From the NCBI GenBank assembly GCA_018398765.1, contig JAHBMJ010001140.1:3132-67131 (forward strand): 64,000 nt of DNA, in the 5' to 3' direction. The position numbers and the translations under genes were made by a program. Within the stretch, counting starts at the first letter, position 1. The number at the start of each line of letters is the position of its first letter. The DNA comes from Chromera velia (Eukaryota; Sar; Chromeraceae). The notes under the pieces were generated by a model. The model worked only from the letters and a program-made list of their open reading frames with translations, searched no databases and was not told where the DNA came from. Of this stretch, positions 35,801-47,581 are shown in pieces.

Positions 35801-36327
35801 AATAGCAGCATCGAAGAGGAACTGCCAAAACGATTTCGAATATTCGAAAAAGCCATCCTGCTCCACTCCATCACAAACACTTTTGCATAAGGCTTGCTAG
35901 CTGGTATGTATTTGTATTCACACGCTGCACGGGCTCGGCACCTCCCCACCCACCTGTGTTCACTCCCGGAGAACTGTGGGTTGATTGTCGGGAGATCCCC
36001 GTTGCGTTCGGCTTCGAGGGGTTCCTTCTTCCAGCTTTCTGCAAATAGACAGGCCAGAGAGAGCGCAAAGAGTCAGAAAATGGATGAGAAAGGATGGGGC
36101 AAGACGCACCGTCACGTTTCTAAAAGGGAGAGAAACACGCTCTTTTTGCAAAGCACCAAAGAGCCCGAATTCAGACAGGCCAAAGAAAGAGGACATAAAA
36201 GAGAGAAGAACAGAAGAATGGAAAAATGCGGTCGGAAAAGCCTAGAAGAGGTAACCTACTATTTCCGGAGAAAGTGTATCTCCACAGAGTACTCTGCATC
36301 GCAAACAACCACAAACAAACACAACCA

Positions 36328-36361
<34 letters not shown>

Positions 36362-36429
36362 CACATATACAAACACTCTTACACAGAATCTCTCCCCCCT
36401 CTCTCTCAGACACCGGCACGCACGCGCGC

Positions 36430-36460
<31 letters not shown>

Positions 36461-37526
36461 NCCCCCCCTCTCTCTCTCTCACACACACACACACTTACAC
36501 ATGCCCCACAGAATTTCCCATTCCGAGGTTGACTGATTGGCCTAATTCTATCTCATCTCAACAGAAAGCCTTCAATACCAAGCCCCCCCGCTGCATTGAC
36601 GTACCCACTGTTCACAAAATCCAACAAACACGCCTACCTACTCACTGACTGGCTGACTGACTCGAGGCGCCTTCTGCCAGTCGACGTCCTCCCACACCGG
36701 CCGCGGTTCTCCGCTTCCCCCGACCGCAGGCTCCATCACGTCGAAGCTGTCCATCCTCACGATGTCCATCACAATCCCCCCCTTCCCTGCTTTCCTTGTC
36801 CTTGCACACACAAAGAGGAGAAGTGAACACTATAACTGATCGCGTCGCATGGCATATCCCACACAGCGCACGTCCCTCTGTCCCCCAAGAACCGCTGCGT
36901 CCTTCTTTGGATTGCTCAGACAGAAGAAAGTTACCGAAGACATCCGACTGATACAGCGGGAAAGGATGTTTTTCTACACGCTGAAGCGTCTACGAATGCG
37001 CACCACTTCCTTTCGCTGTGCATCTCGTTCTTCGGCCCAAACTGTTTTTTCTCAAGAAGTCAATTAGGGCATGCACTCGTCAAAAAAGGACAAAAGGGGA
37101 TTCAAACAGAACGATTTGAAAGGGATGCCTAGCAGGGGAATTGAGCGAAAGAAAGCACGAAATCCGTATTCATTCACAACGCACCGTCTTCAAATGCATT
37201 CGCAATATGGAATGCAAAGAAATTGTCCAGAGGAATCTTCAACACCTGCGACCGACAAAGACACATCACACATAATTGGACAGGACAGAGAATGTGTCAG
37301 ACCTTCTTCACGGGCATGTGCATATGAGAGGCAGACTCCACGAGGCTGTACGTGCGCTTCAGACAATCTTGTGTGTGACAGAAGATTCGCGACAGGTCAG
37401 AGAGCAGCAGTCAGCATTCGCTCACGCAGCCCAGAAAAGCGCAGCCACTAGCTTTTCAGTAGACCAGGATAGCAGACACTGCAACAACCAAAAGGCCAGA
37501 CCAGACCAGGCTTTGACATGACACTG

Positions 37527-37570
<44 letters not shown>

Positions 37571-37741
37571 GTCTCTCGCTTACCGCCTCGTCTGCCTTCC
37601 GAGTCTCCCCTCTTCCACGCCCCCCCGGGCCGTCCATCGTCGGGGGAGCCCTCTTGATCACCCACGCCTCTGTCGGGGTCGATTTGTCCATGGACAGACA
37701 CTGCCCTGCAATTGACGGAACGCACACACACACACACACAG

Positions 37742-37800
<59 letters not shown>

Positions 37801-37823
37801 TATATTAATATATATACATACAG

Positions 37824-37857
<34 letters not shown>

Positions 37858-38095
37858 GAAGACAAAGTGAAAGACAAAGTCAATTAGCGTTTTGTGTGCA
37901 GCTGTCAACGAATTGCTGCCCCCCCCTCCCCCTTACAAACCCCCCCAGCGTCAGCGTCTCATCTGCCTCCCCGGCTGTTTCCGCCGCTCTCTGTGCTTCA
38001 AATCTTCAGACTCACCGATCGCCTTCTGTCCAAGCAGAAAAGGGAGAGGATCCAGCTTTATAGGAGAAACAAGAAATACGTAGTTACTGCACACA

Positions 38096-38147
<52 letters not shown>

Positions 38148-40996
38148 CAGAGTCACACACACACAGAGTCACAGACACACACAGACACACACACACGCGC
38201 GCGCGCGCGCACACACGCACACACACACACACACACACACGCACGCGTAGAGAGAGAGAGGGAGAGAGAGAGACAGAAGCTGAGAGAGAGCTGAAAAAAG
38301 GAATGAGTGCTCAGGAAGATGAGCACAAAAAGCTAGAGCCATTTCTTCATCCTGGGCGTCTGAACCTCCACCGCAGCCCTGGTTTAGTGTGTCGACAACA
38401 GAACGACGTGACGGACTTGGAATGATCAGCAGTCCCGCCCATGGAAATTCCCCCCCAACTCCTTTTCTCTTCACACGCACACAAACACTCGCATGCAAAC
38501 ACAGACACTCTATCATCCAGTCACCCCACCCCACCCCTGGCTCTTTCTTCTGCGTGTGCAATGTTCACGAGCTCGCTGACTTATTCACTCACTCACTTTT
38601 CCGTGACGGCAAAGTCGTGTGCGAAGACGAGACGCCCGGCTTCGATGGTCTCTTCTGCCACGATTGCTTCGTCGTCTGCGACCTCGAGCATGCGAAGCTG
38701 CACCCATGCACTCAGGAGGGACAAAAGAAACAAAAGGAACAAATGCAATTCACAAGAGACGTTGCTGAGGTCTGCAAAACACGCATTCTTCAGAGGAGTC
38801 ATAGCAACCGAGAATACCCATTCCAGCGTTATCAGTTTGCGACCCAAAATGAGCACTCAAGTAGCAGAAGCTCAAAGCACCCACACGCGCGCATTCTTGG
38901 GGGGGGAACACACAGAAAAGACAGAAGCAGAACAAGAAGTTTGAAAACTGTTTCTTAATTCACCCTGATCTTTCAAACACGCGCACAAACACGTTCACAA
39001 GATTGATTGAATGGTTCAATTGAAGGCTGACCGACCGAGGTCTTGAAGGCAGACTTTTGTTCAGCTGAGAAGGTGACAAGGCGGCCTGTGAAACGATCGT
39101 ACCTGCACGTGCAGTCAGTAAATAAAGCAGAATTAAACCAACATCTCGTATCCACGCTTTTCAATAACGTGTAGAGAGAGAGAGAGAGGAAACGGAGAAA
39201 AAAGAAAAAGCAGTTTTTTTTTCACACTGCTCATAAATCCCAGGAAGGAGATTCGTTCTCCGTCGTTTCCCGTCCCGCAGCCTCCACTTCATCGTCTGTC
39301 CGACTCTGTACCGCTTCTCAGAAGCAAAAAACAAGAAGAAAAGGAAAGAAACACAGAAGAAAACGCGACCATACAGTCTGTTTGGCTTTCTTCCTTCCGA
39401 AGCAAGACAACCTTGACGCACGGACACTTAGTCTTCCTCGCTCTTCTTCTCCCTTCGCGAGATCAGCTTGCAGACAAGTTGGCTCCCGGCGCTTTCCGTG
39501 GTTGGTTTGCTATCTTTTTCCCTTTTCTCCTTTCGGCTCTCATTCTCAAGTTCTAACCTCAAAATGCTCCGACTGTATGCACACACACCCCGCAAGTAGC
39601 TGTTTGCCCGTGTGAAATGAATCTCTTTCCACTTCCCTTACAGGTGTCAACACCTCCACAGATAGGCAACCCCACTTCACTCTGTCTTTCATACCGTCTT
39701 TATATCTACGCAGCTTTCGCATGCCCGCCATGAAGGAAGGTTGCGCGTGCAAGTCCCCACCTGACCGCATCTATGCAAACCGCACAGCCTACCGACCCTT
39801 CATCTGTTCTGATCGCAAGTGTCTGCCTTACTTTGGATGTGCGCTCATAGGCGCTTCAAATTCCAGACGCCGCTTGAAAGAAGCCCAACCGAAGGTGTCG
39901 AGAGAACAAGGGTCGAGCTCGTAAGCAGACCCTGCCTCCCTGCAGCAGAGAATGGAGAAGAACGTTCAAACAAGTGCTTGGATGGATGGATACATGGATG
40001 GATAGATTCATGAAGTTGGAGGGATGGAATCTGGCATGCATTTGCGATCCAACCAGAGCAACTCGATCATACCCTGTCCAAAGAAACGTTTATTTCAGAC
40101 GGGGAGCCAGGCTCTGCAGGTAGCCCTAGCTTCCCCTGCCCCCCCTCTCTTCCTCTCGATCAATACCGGCCTCCCCGTTTCCCTTTCCAGTTTATAAAGA
40201 AAGCCTCGGAAGGGAATACCCGACGCACGCAGGGAAGCTGAGACAGACCAAAGTGAGAACAATTTTCCGTTGAGAAACATAACGTTGGTGTTGGCGACGT
40301 TCTTCAATTCGGTGTCAAACAGACGGCACCACCACGGCCCCGCTCGAAGAGTTCCAAAAACGTTGTTGAATAGTCTCTGGGTCCTGTTCTGCTCCTGCTC
40401 GAACTCGACTGTCTTCACGTACCGACTCCGAAACCGGGGGGCAGTTCCGTTCTGAAAGTAAACCGCCGCTACCTGCGAGAACGTAAGGGGCATAAAAAAG
40501 ATGCATAGAGAGAGAAATTGGTACGTTGGCAGATATACCAAAATACAGATCAAGACATACACGCATGAACACATACAACCATTCGTGTGCAATTGCCGGG
40601 TTCCTCACTCGATAGAAAGGGTGCAAGGGAGAGAAACAAGTGACGAAGGGAGAAGAGAAAGAAAGGGAGGAAAACAGGAGGGGCGGGGGAGGGAATGAAG
40701 GAAGGGAGGGTCCCAATCATTTTTTGAACTGTCATGAATTTTTTCATTCAGCCCTGCAACCCGAATCTTGACTTTTTAAAGTCCGCTTCCCACCCAATCC
40801 CATCGGTACGTTTTCGTCACATGTCTGTGAAGGGAATCAATTTAGTTCCATCTCTTTACAAGACTGACGCACAAGTACTCTCTCTCTCTCTCCCTCTCTC
40901 CCTCTCTTTCTTTCCCTCTCTCTCTCTCTCTCTTTCTTTCTCTCCATCTATCTCGACTCCCACACCCAAACCCACCCACTCACTCACTCCCTCACA

Positions 40997-41035
<39 letters not shown>

Positions 41036-41893
41036 GTCCCAGAGAGAGAGGGAGAGAAACAGAGCGAGGGCGAGGGGGAGGGCGAGAAAGGGGAGGGAGG
41101 GAGGTCAGAGGCACGAGGCGACGAAGGCCAGAGGGAGACTGACCATTCCGTCTGCGTCAAAGGGGTGCAGGCAGGGTTCATTCCCGACTTCAAAGAGGGC
41201 AGGGAAGTTTTTGAAAAAGGTTCCCTCCAGATCTGCTGGGGGGGGTTCCTCGTCTGTAAGCACTGCTGCCATCTCCCTGGCGGATGTGAATTGCCTCTCG
41301 AAGGCTTTCGCATCAAACGTCGTCTGTGTGGTTCTGCATGGATAGACAGAAGGAGAGTGGGAAGTGAGGAGAAAGAGGGCTTGGGAAAAGGTAGCGCGCA
41401 GACCCAAAAGACACGGTTGAGAATGCAAAAATCTGAGACATACTGGGATGGGCAGTCGCGACATGTCGCGATTCGGTTGGACACGGACGCATACAAAGGG
41501 AAAGTGGTGCTTCTTGTAAATCAACGAGACGGGGAGTTTATTTACAGTGTCGTATGCAAGCGGATGAGACGTTGTGTGAATGAGAAAGACAACACAAAAT
41601 GCACATCAAAGAAAGGGCAACGGCTGCCTGGGCACGGCTCTGAACGAAGCAGCAAAGAGTAAGGAGAGCATAGCTGCGGACCCTTTCAATGGAGTTTCCA
41701 TTCGTGCCGTCTCTTCCTCTCTTCCCGTAGCCTGCGCATTCCGTCGCATGCCTTGAGCTGCCAACCGCTCCAGAGAACCTGTCCGTCCCAATCCCCCTGG
41801 CCTGAAAGCCCAAACGCCCTGTTTATGTAACCTTCCATGGAAGCAGAGGGAGACGACGAGCAAGAGACAACCTGACCACCTCAACCGGCCCAT
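32865..41893 (-). CDS. Carotenoid cleavage oxygenase, plastid precursor
   Basis: The enzyme oxidatively cleaves a carotenoid double bond with non-haem iron. Fifteen exons on the minus strand: 41893-(41766 or 41622), 41333-41144, 40472-40249, 39939-39832, 39102-39036, 38697-38597, 38086-38016, 37705-37584, 37245-37185, 36786-36646, 36038-35954, 35303-35213, 34425-34246, 33954-33833, 32907-32865. Phases agree throughout. About 577 or 625 residues, depending on the exon 1 donor. The leader is [10 protein letters not shown]...VWA then FRPGG, with Phe at +1. Family landmarks in order: [139 protein letters not shown]. All four iron-ligand histidines are present. The last exon is uncertain, because another frame over it is also open. 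Confidence 0.88.
36323..36494. repeat. (CA)n arrays with one ambiguous base
   Basis: CA arrays at 36323-36358, 36431-36460 and 36480-36494, inside an intron of the carotenoid oxygenase. Base 36461 is N, between a CA run and a C run, so the true array length is unresolved. Confidence 0.95.
37519..37564. repeat. (CT)n beside the donor of exon 8 (carotenoid oxygenase)
   Basis: On the transcript strand this is a GA run beginning about 20 bases after the donor at 37583. Confidence 0.9.
37727..37858. repeat. (CA)n-(TA)n-(TG)n-(TA)n array
   Basis: Compound dinucleotide array in the intron before exon 8 of the carotenoid oxygenase. On the transcript strand a TG run ends about 20 bases from the acceptor. 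Confidence 0.95.
38090..38275. repeat. (CA)n-(GA)n-(CG)n-(CA)n-(GA)n array abutting the exon 7 acceptor
   Basis: On the transcript strand the TG run ends in TGTGCAG, which is the acceptor of exon 7 (38086). Confidence 0.95.
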
Positions 41894-42523
41894 TCTCCTG
41901 AATCCTCGACACAAAGGGCGCTTCTCCGCCTCCAGACGAGTCTGGGCAGTGGATTCACACGAGAATCTAGGTGTCCAGCAGGTAACAAAGCTAGTATTGC
42001 GGGTAGCTGATAGAAACTCTGAGCCATCGCGTTTGAATGTGCCAGCGCAGCTTTGTATAGAGACGGAGACGCCGAGACGGCACTCGCGGTGGCGGCGCGC
42101 CTGCAGGGCCCTTCGCATATGCATGCATGCGTGCATATGCTCATGCAGGCGCCGCGCTGCATGCATGGGCTCGTGCGCGCCGCCAGCTTTGTATTAATAA
42201 ATAATTTAATATGAAGGCAGTTTTTCTGACGGACCGGACCGTCTCAATTAAAACCAAAGTTACCAAACAGAGTTCGTGCATGGTGGTGCCATTCGCATTC
42301 ACACGTGTCACTCATCTGTCACTCGATTGAAGAAGCGCTTTGACAGCCGCGTAGCTCGTTCTGTTTGCTTTAAGTGAAATGGTCTGATCCGGGCAGTGTG
42401 GGAGCCATAGCGTGGTAGTTAATTCCGGCTCTCGAATTTCCTCCGCGTAAAACAGTTTAGGCTGGCGCGTTGGCCTTTTGTAGAAAAAGCTTGCTTTGCA
42501 CACCGGTGGTTTGTGGTCTTTCA
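41894..42523. other. Divergent intergenic region between two plastid-protein genes
   Basis: About 630 bp separate the start codons of the carotenoid oxygenase (minus) and the SET protein (plus), so the promoters lie here or are shared. It contains GC-rich sequence with ATGCATGC and GCGCGCC runs (42080-42190) and then an AT-rich block (42190-42220). No defined box is recognisable. Confidence 0.5.
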
Positions 42524-43911
42524 ATGTCAATTCTTTCCTTATGTCTGCTTTTGCTGGTCGTTGGCGGCTCGGCATTCGTGCTGCGTGGAAGCCAACACCA
42601 TCGATTGACCGGCCGGTCGCCGTCTCCTTCTGTTCCCGTCTCGAGTCTGTCGAGGCGTGGAAACAGTCGGCGGTCCCATAGAGCAGATTTGCGCATGGAA
42701 ATGCAGTTTGAGACACAAGAGGATGCTGCGAAGTTCATGAACGAACTGTTCCAGACTGCTGAGAAGCAGTTCAATTTTGTTTTGAAAGCCAGGCCCGATT
42801 GGAGAGACAGAGACGGCATCAGGGGGTTGTTTGCCACCAAGGACATGAAAAAAGGGGACTCGGTGGTCGTTACGCCAGTGGAGCTGTGCCCATGCTTCAC
42901 GGGTCAGGGTTCTCTTTTATGCGGCTTGAAGGGACAAGCAGAGGAGACAAAGAGGGTGTACGGGGACTACAGAACTCCTCTGTCGGAAGATGACTTGAGA
43001 CGGGGTCTCACCTGGGACCTCCGTATGGCTGTGGCTCTTTTTGAGTTGTGTGAACAGAAACTCATGTCAGAGAGTGTTGATGTCAAGACAGAATGGGATC
43101 TTCTCAGCTTCCTCCTCCCAGATTCTTCCGAGCTAACGACTCCCCTCACGCAGCCGGACATCATTCTGCGTCGGTACGGTCATGAGAGAGTCATGAAGGG
43201 TGCGAAGATGCAGCGACAGCGTCTGCACGACTGCATACCTTGGGTCCAGGTGACGTCAGAAGATGATGAAAAGAGAAATGAGGAATTTGAAAAGACCTTC
43301 CAGGGATACGCAGATGAGGTCCCGTTCCCCCTGGGAGTCTTTGAGTGGGCCTTCGCAGTCATGCGTTCCCGCGTGTTCAAACTTGCTTCCCCTGCCGTCA
43401 TGACAGATGAACAATTTGAAGAATTGGCAAGCAAAGTTTCTCAAGATGACAAGCTGAGAGACCCCAATACATCCATCACACGAGGACAATTTGAGGCGAC
43501 CGTTACAGGCCTTTATGGTATTCTGCCGATCATCGATCTGGCGAATCACAGTTCCAAACCGAATTGTCAGTATGAGATCGTCGATATGCAATACGACGCT
43601 TTGCCCGGAGGGCTTGCATCTGGTCAGATTCGTCTTTTCACCACGAGAGACGTGAAGGAGGGGGAAGAGATGACGATCAGTTACAGCGGATACCCAGAGG
43701 TGCCACATTATTCGCTGCCCCTCTTCCTGGCCCAGTACGGATTTCTGCCATCTCAGGTCACTCAATCCCTTCCTCTTCCGATCGATCTGTAGACCATGGG
43801 TTCAATTGTTTTCCTTCCACTTCCTCTTCTCCATTTGGTTTCTTTTTTTCCTGTTGTCAGGCATTTTCCACTCTTGCCTTCTCTACGATTCCTCTCTCTC
43901 TCCCCATGTAT

Positions 43912-43947
<36 letters not shown>

Positions 43948-45170
43948 AATTGTGTACCTGTTAATTTCCGTGTCTGTCTGTCTCTTTGTATGTGCTACAG
44001 AGAGCCCTTGACACAGAGGGCAACCTCGAGCTTCTGAGGACAGAACGACTAGACCTCGGGGGAGATGAGCATCTGTACCAGAGACACTTTGACTTCACAA
44101 ACGGGACAGAGGGGAGGAGAGGAAAACCACTGCTGCCCATCCCGAGAGCAATCATATTGCCGGTAAGTCTGATAGAAGTGTTTTCTGTACTTCTCACAGT
44201 TTGGCGAAACAAAAGAGAAGAGGGAGGGGAAGGGGTAGAAGGAGACAGAAAAAGTGGTGCACTGTGAGTGTTTCTGCTCACCTGCCTGAGATGGAAACTG
44301 ATCTGCATGAGAGACGGAGAGAGAAAACCTGAGTGAAAAATAAACTCAACGTCTGACTGTCTGTCTGCAGGGGAATGAAAAGGAAGGGGAAACGGTTGAT
44401 TCTGACTTCCTTTATGTGTGCATGCCTATGTCTGAGCTGTTCTATGTTTTCCGCTTCCGTTTCGTTTCCGCTACCTTCATGTTTTGTCGGGGGTTGAGAA
44501 GCGAATTGGTCTCTCTCTCTCGCCCCGCCCCCCACACACAAACACATGCACATTCAACGCAGAACTTCACTCTTACCCTCCTCACTTTCCTCTTTTGGCC
44601 CGTCTCTTCACGGTCCCTCCCTCCTTCCTTCTGTTTTCTTCTGTTCTGTTGTGCAGATTCTCCGTGACCTCGTGAGATCTCCCATGCCTCCCTTCTGTCG
44701 GAATGAGGAGGCCTGGAGAGCGGTGTTGGAGGGCGGGATGGATGAACTCGAGGAGACCTTCGCCATGGGACTGGGCGTGGTGGAAGAACGGGTGGGTAGG
44801 TCGGTGGGTGGGCGGGTTGTCGGGTAGGCTCTTGTGGACATGCATGCGGACACACGGATTTGAGAAGAAAAAGAAAGGCAGTGAGGGATTGGAATCCTCA
44901 GACAGATTCGGGAATTACCTCCGCCCGCACAAGACGGGAAACGTGTCACCATTGTGCTGCCACACATCCTCCCAGCAAAGCAACACGCATGCATGCATGC
45001 ATGTTCCTGGGTCTTGTGACAGATAAGAAGAGAAGACGGATGACTCCCTGGAATTTACCCGTACGTTCTGTTGGGACGTCTCTTTCTTTGCATGAAAGCA
45101 GATGCCTTTGCTTTGCGTTGAGCCTTTATTGTCGAATGCCCCGTCCGTCCGTCCGTCCGTCCGTCCGTCC

Positions 45171-45201
<31 letters not shown>

Positions 45202-46394
45202 CGTGCGTATGTGTGCCTCCTCCCCTTTCTCTCTTCTGTCATTTGCTTCTTTCTTCTTGACAGGCCCCACTAGAAGAGCTGAAGCAGCTCCGCGAAGACT
45301 TCGACCGACAGATGCCCATCAGCCACAGGGTTACGACCTGGCTGCGGGTGGTTAACGACAACATTGCGGAGGCAGAGGCAGTGCCGTCCCTTCCCACCTG
45401 CATCACAAAAGACGCACTCAGCGATCTCGATTTCGTTCTCACAGCCGACGAATCGCCCCCCCCCCGGGAGGCATGCGGGACAGAAGAGGAGCGGAAAAAG
45501 TACGAGGCATTGGTGGAGAGGGCACGAGCAGAGTTGCACGATGGTCTGATCGAGGCAGAGCGTTACCGCCGTCGCAGGGTTCTGCACCTCCACGCCCTGA
45601 GATCTCTTCTTGAGAGGGTTGATGTGGGAAGGCTGGAGAGGGAAGAGAAGGAGACTGAGGAATCAATGGCAGAGAGAGAAAGCAAAATGATGATGGACAT
45701 GATTGCAGTGGCATCAGGAGGGAAGCCCGACCCGAACAAAAAGACGTTCCATGATATGAAATGGAACAATGACGCTTTCTCCTCCTCTTCCTTGTCGTCT
45801 CCTCCTGTCTCAGATGAGCCAGAAGGGGTCTCTGTCTCTGATTCCCTTCCTGCTGCGTTTCCGTCTCCTCCCCAAATAGAAGGACAAGGAAAAGGAGGGG
45901 GGGACAATCTTGAAGAGATGCGTGTCCCTTTTGAAAAAATTGTGGGAAGTTCACTGCTGGCCAGACGTGGGGAGTTGGAAAGTGAGGAAGAGGACAGCGC
46001 GGACAGAATCGAGTGGTTGGGGAGTGAAGAGGGGGAGGAAGCTGAGGAGGAGGAGGAGGAAGATGACGAGGGTGTGGGGGGGATGGACGGGGGAGACGGC
46101 GAACTAGAGGAGGAAGAGGAAGAGTACAGTCTTGTAATGGACGAAGAGGGGCAGGCAGGAGAGGGAGAGGGGGAGTGGGAGGTGGAGGGGGGAGTTGAGG
46201 ATTACGACGAAGTAGAGATGCTGGGAGAATCCTCCCGCAGTGCGAATGCAGAGGTTGAAGAGGAGGAGCAGGGGGAGGGGGATGGAGTCGTAGAAACGGG
46301 CAGACGATTCTTTGCCCCAAGCGGAGATGAGGTTGAAGAGGAGGGATCTTGGGATGAAAGCGAAGCCAAACTGGCAGAGGGGGAGGCGGCATGA
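42524..46394 (+). CDS. Plastid-targeted SET-domain protein lysine methyltransferase with acidic tail
   Basis: Four exons: 42524-43756, 44001-44162, 44657-44791 and 45264-46394, all phase 0, giving 886 residues. ATG 42524 opens SILSLCLLLLVVGGSA, then FVLRG: a signal peptide with Phe at +1, followed by a Ser/Arg-rich transit stretch. The SET domain is of the split Rubisco-LSMT/SETD6 type. It shows GIRGLFATKDMKKGD (about 98-112), ILPIIDLANHSSKPNC (333-348, with the Asn-His of the AdoMet site) and VKEGEEMTISYSGYPE (377-392) ahead of FLAQYGF. Residues about 412-630 resemble the helical Rubisco-LSMT substrate-binding domain (HRVTTWLRVVNDN; ERYRRRRVLHLHALRSLL). The last 200 residues are an extreme Glu/Asp/Gly tail. 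The substrate is probably a plastid protein but is not known; Rubisco or aldolase would be family guesses. Confidence 0.85.
43913..43944. repeat. (GT)n in intron 1 of the SET gene
   Basis: Perfect GT run about 55 bases before the exon 2 acceptor. Confidence 0.9.
45140..45206. repeat. (CCGT)n-(GT)n array
   Basis: CCGT units pass into GT units in the last intron of the SET gene, about 55 bases before the acceptor. Confidence 0.95.
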
Positions 46395-47581
46395 TTGGGA
46401 GAGGAATAAACAGGGGCTTCCTGATGCATGCGCAAAATATGTATGTATATTCTGTCCTTCATGCATGCATGTAACCACTCGTTCATTCATCCATTCCTTC
46501 CTTCGTGCCTTATGTTATTTAATGATAACTTAAAATGTCGGAATCTCGATCAGAGAAGAACGAAACCTGAAGAAGGAGAAGGATTTGTGCAGTACGTGGA
46601 CAGAGAAGGTGTCAGTCTTTGCATGTACCTTGCCAGACAGACAGACAGACAGGTAGACGGACCGATAGGCAGTCAGCAGGTCCACATGGTGGAAAAATGC
46701 CCCTCTCTCCATGCTGCAGTGCGAATTGCATGCATGACAGATTCTAGAACAGATTGTCTGTCAGACCGCCGATCAGCTTGTCGATCGATCCCATCGATCG
46801 CCCTGTATGTAGAGGGGAATGGCTTTATGAATATACGGGCAGCGCGTCTTAGTGCACTGTGCACTTATCGAATTGCCTGCCTGCTTACGTACCTTGCCAA
46901 CAACCAACACCGCTAGCAACACCGTTCAAGAAAAGCTGTTCAACTTTGTCAGTCTTTGTGTGGACAGAGCTGGCATACCCTGCAAAAAATGTTAGAAAAG
47001 TGATAGAAAAGTTGTTAGAAAAGTGATAGAAAACTGATAGAAAAGTGATAGAAATTATTGTTAGAAAAGTTGTTAGAAAAGTGATAGAAACTTGATATAA
47101 ATTTAGACCTTTAATTTCTATAACTTTTTTATCAGTTTTCTATCACTTTTCTAACAACTTTCCTATCATTTTTCTTCCATTTTTTACAGGGTATATACAT
47201 TAATTAATAACAAATCTAGCAACATATAAAAATTAATTCAATTTACATAGAAAGTAAATTAAATTATGAAACCTGGTATAAAACGTTTTAGTCTATTTCA
47301 GTTCTTTTGAATTTAGTTAACTGAGCTTAGCTCTAGTCTACAGACTCTACTAAGTTGTTTCAACAAGATGCAGTTAGAACACTTCTTTACAAATTATAAA
47401 TCTAGTATAATCTAGTCCTAAATAATATGCAGACTTTCAAAAAAAGTTTATTGTAAACTTCGAACTTTTCACAACAACATACACAATCGTTCAGGAAATC
47501 TTCACTGCTCAAGTTTTTTCTACAGCTTCAAATGATGAAGCGTTCACGCTTGGTGGAGCCAAACGTGTTTTGTTCTTCCCT
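46395..47581. other. Convergent intergenic region with a foldback element
   Basis: Lies between the 3' ends of the SET gene and the TPR gene. It contains short GACA and CGAT runs, the 214-bp foldback element listed next, and about 300 bp of AT-rich sequence. No gene is supported. Confidence 0.6.
46978..47191. mobile_element. 214-bp foldback MITE flanked by TA
   Basis: Starts CCCTGCAAAAAATG and ends with its near-complement CATTTTTTACAGGG, with TA on both sides. Almost the whole body is self-complementary: GTTAGAAAAGTGATAGAAAA words on the left pair with TTTTCTATCACTTTTCTAAC words on the right. A TA flank is typical of Tc1/mariner-like transposition. The element has no coding capacity. Confidence 0.85.

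Noticed and set aside
35710-35949. Continuation [15 protein letters not shown] of exon 11 of the carotenoid oxygenase
   Set aside because: Splicing from AG/GTGGGT at 35953 to 35303 gives the family motif [12 protein letters not shown] in phase, so the read-through is intronic.
39161-39427. Exon-like piece [20 protein letters not shown] inside the carotenoid oxygenase
   Set aside because: The neighbouring exons 39832-39939 and 39036-39102 join directly in phase and give the family sequence SAHPKYDRFTG, so this lies in an intron.
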